From a virus: DNA of 64,000 nt. Positions 52,206-60,474 of this stretch are shown here, one piece after another. Location of the stretch: the IMG/VR virus record IMGVR_UViG_3300008267_000009, positions 1 through 64,000 of that record; one strand, written 5' to 3'. A program made the translations under genes and the position numbers. Position 1 is the first letter of the stretch. Each line of letters begins with the position of its first letter. The notes under the pieces were generated by a model. It was not told the DNA's origin. It saw only the letters and a list, made by a program, of their open reading frames with translations, and made no database searches.

Positions 52206-55200
52206 ATGCCTAGATTATTTCAAAAGCGTGGTGGTACATGGTCAGAAATTCTTTCTGTATTTCAAAAACAGGGCGGTACATGGGTTGAAATATTAAATAT
52301 ATTTCAAAAAATTGGTGGTACATGGACTAAAGTTTTTGCAGCCGCAAAAATACCAGGCAATACAGTAGCACCAACAATAACTGGAACAGGATATTTATAT
52401 AGCACTTTAACAAACAATAGCTTAGGTACATGGACAAATTCTCCAACATCTTATACTAGACAATGGAGAAGGGGAACTCCTCCAGCAGGAGGCGGAGAAC
52501 CTCAAGGTTATTCTAATATAACAGGAGCAACATCTAGCACATATGTAACAACAGCTGCAGACGATGGTAAATACATAATTTGCCAAGTAACTGCAACAAA
52601 TGCTTTGGGCTCTAATTCAGCAGCATCAAATCCAATATATGTTAGCAAATATAGTCCAGTAGCAAATGGAATTTATACGATAACTGGATCGCCAGTTGTT
52701 GGTGGAACATTAACTGCAGTTGAGCAAGTCGGTACATGGAAAGCAACAACAACAAATACTGGGGATACATCACCAGATACATTTGTTTATACTTGGTCTA
52801 GAATAGTATCAGGTATTACACAAACACCTCCACTACAAGAAGGTACTTCTTCAAGCTATTTAATTCAGCCTTCAGACAACAATACCACTATAGCAGTTGC
52901 AGTAACTGGAACAAATACTGGTGGATCCGCTACAACTGCTTATTCTGTTGTAGTAAATGTTTCATCTGTTTATTCTTTTTCAATGGGTAAAACTTTACAT
53001 ATGAGCACAAACTGCTTTGTGTCTCTAGATAATCCTAGTGCTAGCTTTACAACTCTACCAAATGGATATTCTATTCCAGTATCTCTTCAAGATTTTTGGA
53101 ATCCAGTTGGATATAAATGGTCTAACGGAGAAGAGTTTGTTTTGCATTATGATGGATATAAATTAAATCAATCAACAACAGCTTTCAGAGCAACATGGCA
53201 AATGAGATTTTATACAAATCAAAATTATGCAGATTTTAAAATAATTAGATGGGGAAGCAGTACAGGGCCTGGAAGTAAAACTGTTGCTATGTATAAAGAC
53301 GACGCTGTATTTGGAACAGCGGTTGCAGGCCCAATTGCTCAGTATATAGCAGGACAAACATTTAGAGTATACTATAGTGGAAGTCAGCCTACTCAATCTG
53401 TAGGCTTTACTGAAATTGTTACAGACTCAATGGTTCCAATATCAATAACTGCTGGTAGCGCAGATGACGGCTACTTTTCTGTTGTTACATCAACAAATCA
53501 ATATACTAAGCCATTTATATCTGGATTAACATCTTCTGGAACTGGCACAAGTATATCTACTAATTCATTTACTACTGGCGGAGGATATAATGGGTTTAAT
53601 TATGTTATTAGAACAGGTTCACACTTTGGAACACTTGTAGCTTCTGGATCATCTTTTGCTGGTTCATATTCTCAATCTGGACTTACAAGTGGAACAACAT
53701 ATTATGTAACACTAACACCATTTAATGCATATTCTCAATTAGGTGATTCAGTTCAATTTAGTCAAGCAACAACAAATGCTCCTGGACCATTTAGCGTAAA
53801 TAGTGGAAGTAAGGCTATTCCTTCTGGCGGATACAGAACAGTTACTGTAGGATGGACAACTTCTACAAATGGTCCAAACTATGAAGTTCAACTAGAAGGA
53901 AGTGATGATGGTACTACATGGTCTGTAGTGACTGGTACATTTGAAACAAGAACTGTACGGCAAACATTAAATTTATTATCTTCACCATATTTTACATCAA
54001 ACTCTACAACATTTACAAACGTTGATTATCGATATTTTTATCGTGCAACAGCAAGAGCACGAAACTCGTCCCTTGATTCAGAAAATGCTGCTTACTCAAA
54101 TGGTGGAACATCTACTTCATTAGCATATTATGAAATACCAGGAGTTGCTCCAGGAACCCCAACATTAGGAACCATAACTGTAACAAAAACTACAGCTTCT
54201 ATACCTTATACATTTCCATCAAATACTGGATCAAATACAATTGACTGGATTCAATTTTCATTAGATGGCATTTCGTTTAATAATGATTTTACTAGCCCAT
54301 ACGATTTTACTGGGTTGACATCTGGTACAACGTACACTCTTTATTATAGAGCATTAAATTATGATAAGCTTTATTCAAGCACTTTAACTACTACATTTAC
54401 TACTACAGCAGCTAAACCACCAGGGTTTGTACAATCAATAACAGCTGGCACTAAAACCAATACAAGTATAGCTTGGAGCTGGACTGCTCCAACTGTAACA
54501 ACATCAAATAATGCTGCTACTGGATATGAATATGCTCACACACAAAGTACAGCAACTCCAACATCATGGACAGCTCAAACTGGAACAAGCGTTACTGTTT
54601 CTAATTTAACAAAAAATACAACATACTATATGCATGTTAGAGGCACAAATGCTGATGGTCCTGGACCGTCGACATATAATTCTGCCTCAACAAATAACGA
54701 TAGCTTTTATACGGTTTCATTTAACGTTAATGGCTCTGGAGGAACTAATCCTGCATCTGTTACTCAGACTACCGCAGGAGGATCAGTAACCCTTGCGGCA
54801 GCTCAAACAAGAACTGGTTATACTTTTGGCGGATGGAATACTAATACTTCTGGCACTGGAACAAATTATAATGCTGGATCTTCATATACACCAACTGCAG
54901 ATATAACACTTTATGCAAAGTGGACGTTGGCATTTGTTACGCCAGCACCAACAACACCACCAAGCTTTATATTTTCAAGAGGATTAAATGGAGCTACATC
55001 TTCAACTAGACGTAACTGGGGATGGAACGTATCAAGTGGTATGGGAAGTTACAGTTATGTTATATATACTTTAGAGTGGCATAATGTTAACTCAACAACG
55101 CCTCCTTCAACAACAAGAACCCCAGACGCACTACTTACATTCGGATCTTCTGGTTCATCAGCTCCAGTATCAAATGGACAGACATATAACTTGAGCGGAA

Positions 55201-55364
55201 ATTCAACTCCAAACTATAGAACAATGGCAAGGGGTTCTTCTTATGCAGGAACAAACGGAACAACTATTACAGCCTCAACCAATTTTTCATGGGCTAGAGC
55301 AATATGTAGGGTAACAGGAACAAACGGAACTACCTATCCAAGTGGCTATACAGGATTCTTATAA
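52206..55364 (+). CDS. Multi-domain tail adhesin with FN3 and InlB-like repeats (1052 aa)
   Basis: Starts with three copies of FQK-x-GGTW-x-E/K-[IV] (3-45: FQKRGGTWSEILSV, FQKQGGTWVEILNI, FQKIGGTWTKVFAA). Several FN3-like domains follow (SGLTSGTTYYVTLTPFNAY, VSNLTKNTTYYMHVRGTNADGPGPS), then an InlB B-type repeat near 840-905 (YTVSFNVNGSGG, TGYTFGGWNTNTSGTGTNYN, ITLYAKWT). Such repeats serve as surface adhesins. Likely a tail-tip host-binding protein. Confidence 0.7.
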   Translation: MPRLFQKRGGTWSEILSVFQKQGGTWVEILNIFQKIGGTWTKVFAAAKIPGNTVAPTITGTGYLYSTLTNNSLGTWTNSPTSYTRQWRRGTPPAGGGEPQGYSNITGATSSTYVTTAADDGKYIICQVTATNALGSNSAASNPIYVSKYSPVANGIYTITGSPVVGGTLTAVEQVGTWKATTTNTGDTSPDTFVYTWSRIVSGITQTPPLQEGTSSSYLIQPSDNNTTIAVAVTGTNTGGSATTAYSVVVNVSSVYSFSMGKTLHMSTNCFVSLDNPSASFTTLPNGYSIPVSLQDFWNPVGYKWSNGEEFVLHYDGYKLNQSTTAFRATWQMRFYTNQNYADFKIIRWGSSTGPGSKTVAMYKDDAVFGTAVAGPIAQYIAGQTFRVYYSGSQPTQSVGFTEIVTDSMVPISITAGSADDGYFSVVTSTNQYTKPFISGLTSSGTGTSISTNSFTTGGGYNGFNYVIRTGSHFGTLVASGSSFAGSYSQSGLTSGTTYYVTLTPFNAYSQLGDSVQFSQATTNAPGPFSVNSGSKAIPSGGYRTVTVGWTTSTNGPNYEVQLEGSDDGTTWSVVTGTFETRTVRQTLNLLSSPYFTSNSTTFTNVDYRYFYRATARARNSSLDSENAAYSNGGTSTSLAYYEIPGVAPGTPTLGTITVTKTTASIPYTFPSNTGSNTIDWIQFSLDGISFNNDFTSPYDFTGLTSGTTYTLYYRALNYDKLYSSTLTTTFTTTAAKPPGFVQSITAGTKTNTSIAWSWTAPTVTTSNNAATGYEYAHTQSTATPTSWTAQTGTSVTVSNLTKNTTYYMHVRGTNADGPGPSTYNSASTNNDSFYTVSFNVNGSGGTNPASVTQTTAGGSVTLAAAQTRTGYTFGGWNTNTSGTGTNYNAGSSYTPTADITLYAKWTLAFVTPAPTTPPSFIFSRGLNGATSSTRRNWGWNVSSGMGSYSYVIYTLEWHNVNSTTPPSTTRTPDALLTFGSSGSSAPVSNGQTYNLSGNSTPNYRTMARGSSYAGTNGTTITASTNFSWARAICRVTGTNGTTYPSGYTGFL

Positions 55365-55393
55365 TATGATATACTTGGAAAAATGGAGGATAA

Positions 55394-55630
55394 ATGACAA
55401 ATAATTATTTAAGTAAGCAAGATATGCTAAATGTTGTAACAGCTCATATTAGAGATTTACATGCTGAGAAATATAGTCATCAACTTAGAATTATAGAATT
55501 TGATGCTGCTGGATCAGAAAATATTGATCAGCTTCTTTATAATCAAATAGCAGATATGGTTACCCAATATGATTTAAGAATTTCAGCTTTAGAGGCTGAG
55601 AAAGAAAAAGTTTTGGCTTTGCCAGAATAA
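55394..55630 (+). CDS. Small coiled-coil protein (78 aa)
   Basis: Begins MTNNYLSKQDMLNVVTAHI with RDLHAEKYSHQLRIIEF, then a helix DLRISALEAEKEKVLA. Related in layout to the next gene (I-x-x-L-x-x-x-KY). SD TGGAGG. Probably a tail-associated or lysis-related accessory. Function unknown. Confidence 0.6.
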   Translation: MTNNYLSKQDMLNVVTAHIRDLHAEKYSHQLRIIEFDAAGSENIDQLLYNQIADMVTQYDLRISALEAEKEKVLALPE

Positions 55631-55642
55631 AAAGGAGATAAA

Positions 55643-55873
55643 ATGACAACGCTATCAAATGCAGAAAAAGCTCAAGTTATTAATCAAAGAATTAAAAATT
55701 TGAACTATACTAAGTATAATTATGATCTAGACCTGCTTGTTGAAAACACTAAGGCAGCACCACTTGCCAGTGCTATTTCAACAATAACTACATCTATATC
55801 TGATATTAATGCTCAAATTGCTGCTCTAACAACTGAGCTTGCAAAGTATCCAGTAGAACAATCAGAGGAATAA
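55643..55873 (+). CDS. Small coiled-coil protein, paralogue of previous (76 aa)
   Basis: Begins MTTLSNAEKAQVINQRIKNLNYTKYN and ends ALTTELAKYPVEQSEE. Same KY-containing start and a terminal helix (SDINAQIAALTTELAK) as the previous protein, so probably a duplicate. SD AAGGAG. No function known. Confidence 0.6.
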   Translation: MTTLSNAEKAQVINQRIKNLNYTKYNYDLDLLVENTKAAPLASAISTITTSISDINAQIAALTTELAKYPVEQSEE

Positions 55874-55874
55874 A

Positions 55875-56060
55875 ATGGCTGAAAAAGCAGAACTAGTAAT
55901 TACGGCATTGCAGCAAAGAATCGGTGAGTTAGTCTCAAATTATGAGACTCAAATTGCAATATTAAGAGCAGATCTTACAAAGCTGGTAGAAGAAAAGGAC
56001 GCAAAGGTTGAAGCTACGAAGTCGTTCGAAGCCCATCTCGATAATATCACAACCAACTAA
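55875..56060 (+). CDS. Small coiled-coil protein (61 aa)
   Basis: Begins MAEKAELVITALQQRIGELVSN; heptad-like pattern (ITALQQRIGELVSNYETQI, in part, then ILRADLTKLVEEKDAKVEA), likely trimeric or tetrameric coiled coil. Third of three small genes. Its 3' end overlaps the next gene by 53 bases. Confidence 0.55.
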   Translation: MAEKAELVITALQQRIGELVSNYETQIAILRADLTKLVEEKDAKVEATKSFEAHLDNITTN

Positions 56061-56406
56061 TTTCCCTTCAGGTATTGCTGTTAAAACAGACAAAGATACA
56101 TACTGGATTAAAGATGGTAAAAGGTATAAATTAATTTCTGATAGGGCTGCCCAGTCTTGGTGCTTTACTACGGCATTAGCAACTGAAGCGGCATTGTCTG
56201 GGATTAAGCTTGTAGGTAAATTAGGGTTTAGAGACGGCGCTTTGATCAAGAACGTTGCAGATGGTAAAATGTATCTAGTATCACAAAATAAACTAAGACA
56301 CATTGTTGACCCAGACGCTTTTGACAGATATGGGTTAGATAGGTCAAAATTAATTGAAGTGTCAGAAAAAGAAATTTTGGCACACGATTTAGGAGAAAAC
56401 TTATAA
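56008..56406 (+). CDS. Virion-associated protein with repeats of a small motif (132 aa)
   Basis: Contains KTDKDTYWIKDGKRYKLISDRA and VADGKMYLVSQNKLRHIVDPDAF, the short YW-x-x-DGK-RY-x-[IL] units of proteins seen with phage tails and secreted bacterial surface proteins. Start TTG at 56008 is the only conventional start after the upstream stop. It overlaps the preceding gene in another frame. AAAAGG lies nine bases before it. Confidence 0.5.
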   Translation: MKLRSRSKPISIISQPTNFPSGIAVKTDKDTYWIKDGKRYKLISDRAAQSWCFTTALATEAALSGIKLVGKLGFRDGALIKNVADGKMYLVSQNKLRHIVDPDAFDRYGLDRSKLIEVSEKEILAHDLGENL

Positions 56407-56828
56407 TGGCATTTAATGATGGAGAGCCTTTAGACGCAGCAAAACTCGGAGCCTTAGAGCTACAGGTAAATAACCTTGCGTCTAGTATTCCAAAGATTGG
56501 TGCATCAACTACAAATGTTACTGTAACTAATAATACAGTTCAACAGGCAAATATTCCACAAATTGTAGCAAGTGCTCCTGGTACAAAGTTTGAGTTAAAA
56601 TCTGGGCAGGTTAACGAACAATATTTTTCTTTTAATGGGACAGTTAATAGTGTGCCTAGAGCCGTTATAATTACATCTAGGCATAGCGGAAGCGGTACTG
56701 GCTGGCATCCACAAATTAATACAAAAACTCAATCTATTACAAAAGACGGTTTTACCGCAGTAGTATATATGCCGTCAAGTGCCCCCACACACACAGTATA
56801 TATTACTTGGCTAGCTATCTGCTATTAG
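56406..56828 (+). CDS. Small virion-like protein (140 aa)
   Basis: Begins MAFNDGEPLDAAKLGALELQVN with a C-terminal beta domain (YFSFNGTVNSVPRAVIITSRHSG, FTAVVYMPSSAPTHTVYITWLA). Similar N-terminal words occur in fibre-base proteins. TAATG overlap with the previous gene. Last gene of the tail block. Confidence 0.55.
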   Translation: MAFNDGEPLDAAKLGALELQVNNLASSIPKIGASTTNVTVTNNTVQQANIPQIVASAPGTKFELKSGQVNEQYFSFNGTVNSVPRAVIITSRHSGSGTGWHPQINTKTQSITKDGFTAVVYMPSSAPTHTVYITWLAICY

Positions 56829-56830
56829 TA

Positions 56831-56869
56831 TTGACAATTTTTAATCATATGTTACAATTACTGTAACAT
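56831..56869 (+). promoter_or_regulatory. Promoter TTGACA-16-TACAAT with overlapping operator palindrome
   Basis: TTGACA (56831-56836), 16-base spacer, TACAAT (56853-56858). An inverted repeat ATGTTAC-7-GTAACAT (56849-56855, 56863-56869) covers the -10 and start site. A dimeric repressor bound here would block the promoter. The transcript meets a terminator within ten bases (next feature). Confidence 0.6.
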
Positions 56870-56870
56870 C

Positions 56871-56895
56871 AAAGTCACGTACCCGTGACTTTTTT
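56871..56895 (+). terminator. Hairpin terminator just downstream of the promoter
   Basis: AAAGTCACG (56871-56879) pairs with CGTGACTTT (56884-56892), loop TACC, then a six-T run. It ends the tail transcripts and would also catch transcripts from the promoter a few bases upstream unless antiterminated. The SD (AAGGGA) of the next gene follows. Confidence 0.75.
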
Positions 56896-56913
56896 ACATA
56901 TTTAAGGGATTTA

Positions 56914-57714
56914 ATGAGTAACGACTTAAAGTGGATGCTGTCATCAGACCAGCAATTCCCATATCAAGATGACAAGATGATAGCTCTATGGTTTAAGGTT
57001 ATGAAGTGGTTTAAGCCAGATGTAGTAGATTATTTGGGAGACACAGATGATCAAGCATGCTACAGCAAATATAATGAAGGCTTGTCCTCAGAATTTCTTG
57101 CATTGCATAAGACTGACAGTAAGGATTTAATTGTTCCAATGATGCGTCATGAAGCAAAGGGAGCAAGAGATTTTTATGCAAAGACTAGAGAGATGTTACC
57201 AGATGCTCAGCTTTTTTCTGCTTTAGGAAATCACGATATTAGAATTTTTAATTACATGGATGCAAAGCTTCCAGAATATTTAAAAGAAGTAACACCAGAA
57301 ACTCTTTGGAATTTAGACTCATTAGGTTATGAATATATATATTATGACTCTTTGCCAAAGCGTCGCTTTGGTGACGTGCATGTCCACCATGGAATCTCAA
57401 TATCTGCAACTGGATCAGTAAGAAAAGATATGGAAGATCTTCAGGTATCTTTAATTAGAGGACACTCACACAGAATTGCCTCACACATGGTAACATATGA
57501 ATTAAGAAATAATGGCGAAGGAGAAACCCTTCGTGGATATGAGATTGGTCACATGTGTGATGAAAAGGGGCCAGGGATGAAGTATACCCAGCACCACGAC
57601 TGGCAAAAAGGTTTTGCTATTGCACATATTGTAAATGATTATCCTCACATTCAAATGATTCATGTGTCCCCAGACTACTCTTGCGTTGTGGACGGAAAGG
57701 TGTTTACTCTATAA
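56914..57714 (+). CDS. Metallophosphoesterase (266 aa)
   Basis: Calcineurin-type fold with D12 (LSSDQQ, Q in place of the usual His), D43 (DYLGDTDD), N106-H107-D108 (GNHD), H159 (HVHHG) and H184/H186 (RGHSHR). All metal ligands bar the first His are present. In phages these enzymes dephosphorylate or cut nucleic acids. First gene of the replication block after a terminator. Confidence 0.8.
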   Translation: MSNDLKWMLSSDQQFPYQDDKMIALWFKVMKWFKPDVVDYLGDTDDQACYSKYNEGLSSEFLALHKTDSKDLIVPMMRHEAKGARDFYAKTREMLPDAQLFSALGNHDIRIFNYMDAKLPEYLKEVTPETLWNLDSLGYEYIYYDSLPKRRFGDVHVHHGISISATGSVRKDMEDLQVSLIRGHSHRIASHMVTYELRNNGEGETLRGYEIGHMCDEKGPGMKYTQHHDWQKGFAIAHIVNDYPHIQMIHVSPDYSCVVDGKVFTL

Positions 57715-57899
57715 TGTGGTGCGGAAAATGTGGTGGAAGAGTATTCGTTGATCGAGTATTTTCACAAAAGCTTCACGTAGAAGTGTTCTGTATACTTTGC
57801 GGAAAACGTAATATGATTAATAAAGAAACGAGTGCGTTTGGAAAATGGCTAGAGAGAAAAGAAACAGCAAATCAAAAAGCTTACGGTATTTCTTCTTAA
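57714..57899 (+). CDS. Zinc-ribbon protein (61 aa)
   Basis: Begins MWCGKCGGRVFVDRVF with a second knuckle CILCGKR: C-x2-C and C-x2-C, a zinc ribbon typical of small phage proteins. ATG overlaps the previous stop (TAATG). Overlaps the next gene. Confidence 0.65.
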   Translation: MWCGKCGGRVFVDRVFSQKLHVEVFCILCGKRNMINKETSAFGKWLERKETANQKAYGISS

Positions 57900-58324
57900 A
57901 CGATAAAATACATAAAGTTTTAAAGTTATCTAGAGCAAAAGACGAACTAGTTTCCTGGTGCTACCCAGATAAAAAAAGATATTTATATTCTTATTCTCAA
58001 GTTAAAAAGAATATGGAAAACGCTTACGATATTAATCAAGTTGGATTTATGCTTAACAAGCACAAAGTTACAATAATAGATTATATATTAGAAGGAAAAA
58101 TATCTGCTCCTCAGAAGGTGTACCCTATTGGAAATCCAGGTAGTAAATGGTCTAAGTATATGTTTAGTCAAAAAGACATTTTAGACATACATGAATTTAT
58201 TTTAGACTCTGGACATTCTTTAGAGTTGCCATCACGCTCAGAATTATTAGCTCTTCTCAAACACAACATTATATTGTATACTAAGACCGATAACGGATTC
58301 GTACCAGTATGGAAGGCGGAGTAA
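57845..58324 (+). CDS. HTH-containing protein (159 aa)
   Basis: Begins MAREKRNSKSKSLRYFF. Middle has IHKVLKLSRAKDELVSWCYPDKKRY, then a helix-turn-helix of MerR or excisionase-like type (INQVGFMLNKHKVTIIDYILEGK) and KMY-like wing GSKWSKYMFSQKDILDIHEFI. Probably DNA-binding. Overlaps the upstream zinc gene by 55 bases; stop overlaps the next start. Confidence 0.6.
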   Translation: MAREKRNSKSKSLRYFFLNDKIHKVLKLSRAKDELVSWCYPDKKRYLYSYSQVKKNMENAYDINQVGFMLNKHKVTIIDYILEGKISAPQKVYPIGNPGSKWSKYMFSQKDILDIHEFILDSGHSLELPSRSELLALLKHNIILYTKTDNGFVPVWKAE

Positions 58325-58434
58325 TGGCAAGTAGCAGAATTGTAATTTGCCCAGATTGTAACAAAGAGCTTGAAGTTAGATCTGATTTTGCACACCTAAC
58401 ATTATCTAACCATATTAAAAAGGAGCATAAATGA
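58324..58434 (+). CDS. Zinc-finger peptide (36 aa)
   Basis: Begins MASSRIVICPDCNKEL; C-x2-C (CPDC) followed by HLTLSNHIKKEH with two His about 16 residues later, a C2H2-like or zinc-ribbon arrangement. TAATG overlap with the previous gene and ATGA overlap with the next, so it is a real member of the operon. Confidence 0.65.
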   Translation: MASSRIVICPDCNKELEVRSDFAHLTLSNHIKKEHK

Positions 58435-58634
58435 CAACGAGAGTTAAGGTAGACCTTTCATTTACACGTAATCTAGGCAATTATGAAAGCATTAAGATTG
58501 GTGTCGGCATAGAAGATGATGTAAGATCTGGAGAAAATGTTGATGCGGCAACAGAGCGTGTCTATAAGTTTGTTGAAAATAAACTAATTGAAAAGACAAC
58601 TGAGATAGAGAAAGAGCTAAAAGATGGCAAATAA
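58431..58634 (+). CDS. Hypothetical protein of the replication block (67 aa)
   Basis: Begins MTTRVKVDLSFTRNLGN and ends KELKDGK. Contains FTRNLGNYESIKIGVGIEDDV, a beta-hairpin rich start, then a helix (VDAATERVYKFVENKL). No family is certain; position suggests a replication accessory. SD AAGGAG. Confidence 0.55.
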   Translation: MTTRVKVDLSFTRNLGNYESIKIGVGIEDDVRSGENVDAATERVYKFVENKLIEKTTEIEKELKDGK

Positions 58635-58947
58635 TAAAGAGCCTTACATAATGCTGACTTTATATCAAAACCTATACAAGCAAAAATATAACACTGCTCC
58701 TAAAATTAATAAGTTTAGAGAAAAGTGGGCTATGCAAGATGTTATAGATAGCGTAGGTCTAGAACGTGCAATAGAGATATTAGAGTATTACTTTAGTCTG
58801 CAAAAATCTGGGCACCCACTAAATTTCTTTTTCTATAATTTTGATAAAATGGAAGCTGCTATTATTGCTATTAAAAAAGATAAAGAGGCAAGGAAAGCCT
58901 TGCTAGAAAAAACTAAAACGTTAGTAGAAAAAGGCGGTATAGAATGA
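58624..58947 (+). CDS. Possible helicase loader or replication protein (107 aa)
   Basis: All-helical: LYQNLYKQKYNTAPKINKFREKW, AIEILEYYFSLQ, MEAAIIAIKKDKEARKALLE. Lies directly before the DnaB-like helicase and its stop overlaps the helicase ATG (ATGA). Position and helicity suggest a loader, but there is no motif to confirm it. Confidence 0.5.
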   Translation: MANNKEPYIMLTLYQNLYKQKYNTAPKINKFREKWAMQDVIDSVGLERAIEILEYYFSLQKSGHPLNFFFYNFDKMEAAIIAIKKDKEARKALLEKTKTLVEKGGIE

Positions 58948-60191
58948 ATACTGAGGCAACATTAATTTCTGCAGTATGTAAGAATAAAGACATCAGTGTA
59001 CTTCTTGCTGATAATGTTGATGAAATTTTTACATCACATAGAGATATTTGGGAGGGCTTAAAGTCTTATTATTATAAGTTTAAAGCAGTTCCAGAAGTTG
59101 GTATTCTTCAAGAAAAGTTTAAAGACTTTGATCCAGACACAAACATTAAAGGCGAAACCGCATACTACTTGGATAAGTTAAAGAATGAATATCTTACTAG
59201 CAGAATTAAGAATATAATTCTTAAGGGTGGCTCTATGCTAAAAGAAGATGCTGCTTCAAGAGTTTTGTCTCAAATGCAAAGTCAGCTTTCTATGCTTAGT
59301 AAATTTACAAATAATGTTAGAGACCTAGAAGTTACAGATATTGAAAATGCTACTAAGCACTTTGAGTCAGTTAAACTTCGCTCTGCAACAATGGGTGGGT
59401 CCCCAGGAATTAAAACAGGGTTTGAAGCAATTGATTTAGCGTATCCAACTGGTATGGCTCCAGGACATTTAATTGTTGCTATTGGTTGGCCAGGACGAGG
59501 AAAAACTTGGTTTACATCTTACCTTGCATGTAAAGCTTGGGAGCAAGGATTTAAGCCAATGATTGTTTCTCTTGAAATGTCTCCAGAAAATATGCGTGAC
59601 CGCATTTACACAATGATGGGTTCAGGACTATTTCGTGCTAGCGATTTATCAAAGGGAGAAATTAATATTGATGATTTTCGTTCATGGGGACAAAAGAAGT
59701 TTGATAATAAAAACGGATTTGTTCTTGTCTCAAATGAGGGAATGTCAGAAGTAACTCCAGCAACCATTCAAGGTAAAATTGATCAGCATAAACCAGACCT
59801 AGTTATCTTAGACTATCACCAACTTTTTTCTGATAATAAAAAGAGTATGGGCGCAACAGAGCGTAATATGAATATATCTCGTGAGTTTAAAATGCTTGCA
59901 ATGACAAACAATATTCCTATTATTGATATTACTGCAGCGACAATGGATGATGTATCAGATCAAGATAATCCACCAATGCTTTCCCAAGTTGCTTGGTCTA
60001 AGGCTATCGAATATGATGCAGATATGGCTATTGCTATTCATAAGTATACTGGTACAAATATGATTGAGGTTGTATCTAGAAAGAATAGACATGGACAAGA
60101 ATTTGGAATGTATTTAGATTGGGACATCAACAGAGGTCTTGTAAAGGAAATATACGAAAACCCATTTGCAAATGACTCATCGAAGAATTAA
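58944..60191 (+). CDS. DnaB-like replicative helicase (415 aa)
   Basis: RecA-fold ATPase. Walker A GWPGRGKT (181-188), Walker B LVILDYHQLF (286-295), and the SLEMSPENMRDR word (209-220) characteristic of DnaB. An N-terminal domain of about 130 residues precedes the motor. Unwinds the phage fork and should act with the primase two genes downstream. Hexameric. Confidence 0.9.
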   Translation: MNTEATLISAVCKNKDISVLLADNVDEIFTSHRDIWEGLKSYYYKFKAVPEVGILQEKFKDFDPDTNIKGETAYYLDKLKNEYLTSRIKNIILKGGSMLKEDAASRVLSQMQSQLSMLSKFTNNVRDLEVTDIENATKHFESVKLRSATMGGSPGIKTGFEAIDLAYPTGMAPGHLIVAIGWPGRGKTWFTSYLACKAWEQGFKPMIVSLEMSPENMRDRIYTMMGSGLFRASDLSKGEINIDDFRSWGQKKFDNKNGFVLVSNEGMSEVTPATIQGKIDQHKPDLVILDYHQLFSDNKKSMGATERNMNISREFKMLAMTNNIPIIDITAATMDDVSDQDNPPMLSQVAWSKAIEYDADMAIAIHKYTGTNMIEVVSRKNRHGQEFGMYLDWDINRGLVKEIYENPFANDSSKN

Positions 60192-60474
60192 AAGATTTCA
60201 GGTTCAGGTTGAGTTTCATGATAATTCTCAACTTATAAGCTTAAGGCCTCAGTATGAAAACTTGTTAATTCAAGATATGCGTGGCAAAGGATACATCAGG
60301 GTACTTGACATAGATCCAGCTTTTTCGGTAGAATTTACTGGTGAAACATGGAAGTTCTTAATGAGCATTCATGGCGTTTATGTAGGAAAGAAGAAGGCAT
60401 GGCAATTAGAGGGTACAACACAGAACAAATTGATACCACGAGCTACTCACCAGCCCACATCAAGTCTGTCCTAA
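60172..60474 (+). CDS. Hypothetical protein between helicase and primase (100 aa)
   Basis: Begins MTHRRIKRFQVQVEFHDNS. A beta-rich core (YIRVLDIDPAFSVEFTGETWKFLMSIHGVYVG). It overlaps the helicase by 20 bases and the primase by 76. Compact packing supports expression. No family known. Confidence 0.55.
   Translation: MTHRRIKRFQVQVEFHDNSQLISLRPQYENLLIQDMRGKGYIRVLDIDPAFSVEFTGETWKFLMSIHGVYVGKKKAWQLEGTTQNKLIPRATHQPTSSLS

Noticed and set aside
56008-56060. +1 frameshift joining the coiled-coil gene to the next
   Set aside because: A TTG start with an AAAAGG nine bases upstream explains the second frame; no slippery sequence is seen.
58084-58320. Lysogeny repressor or excisionase call for the HTH protein
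   Set aside because: The HTH is plausible, but there is no integrase, attachment site or divergent immunity region in the window to support it.
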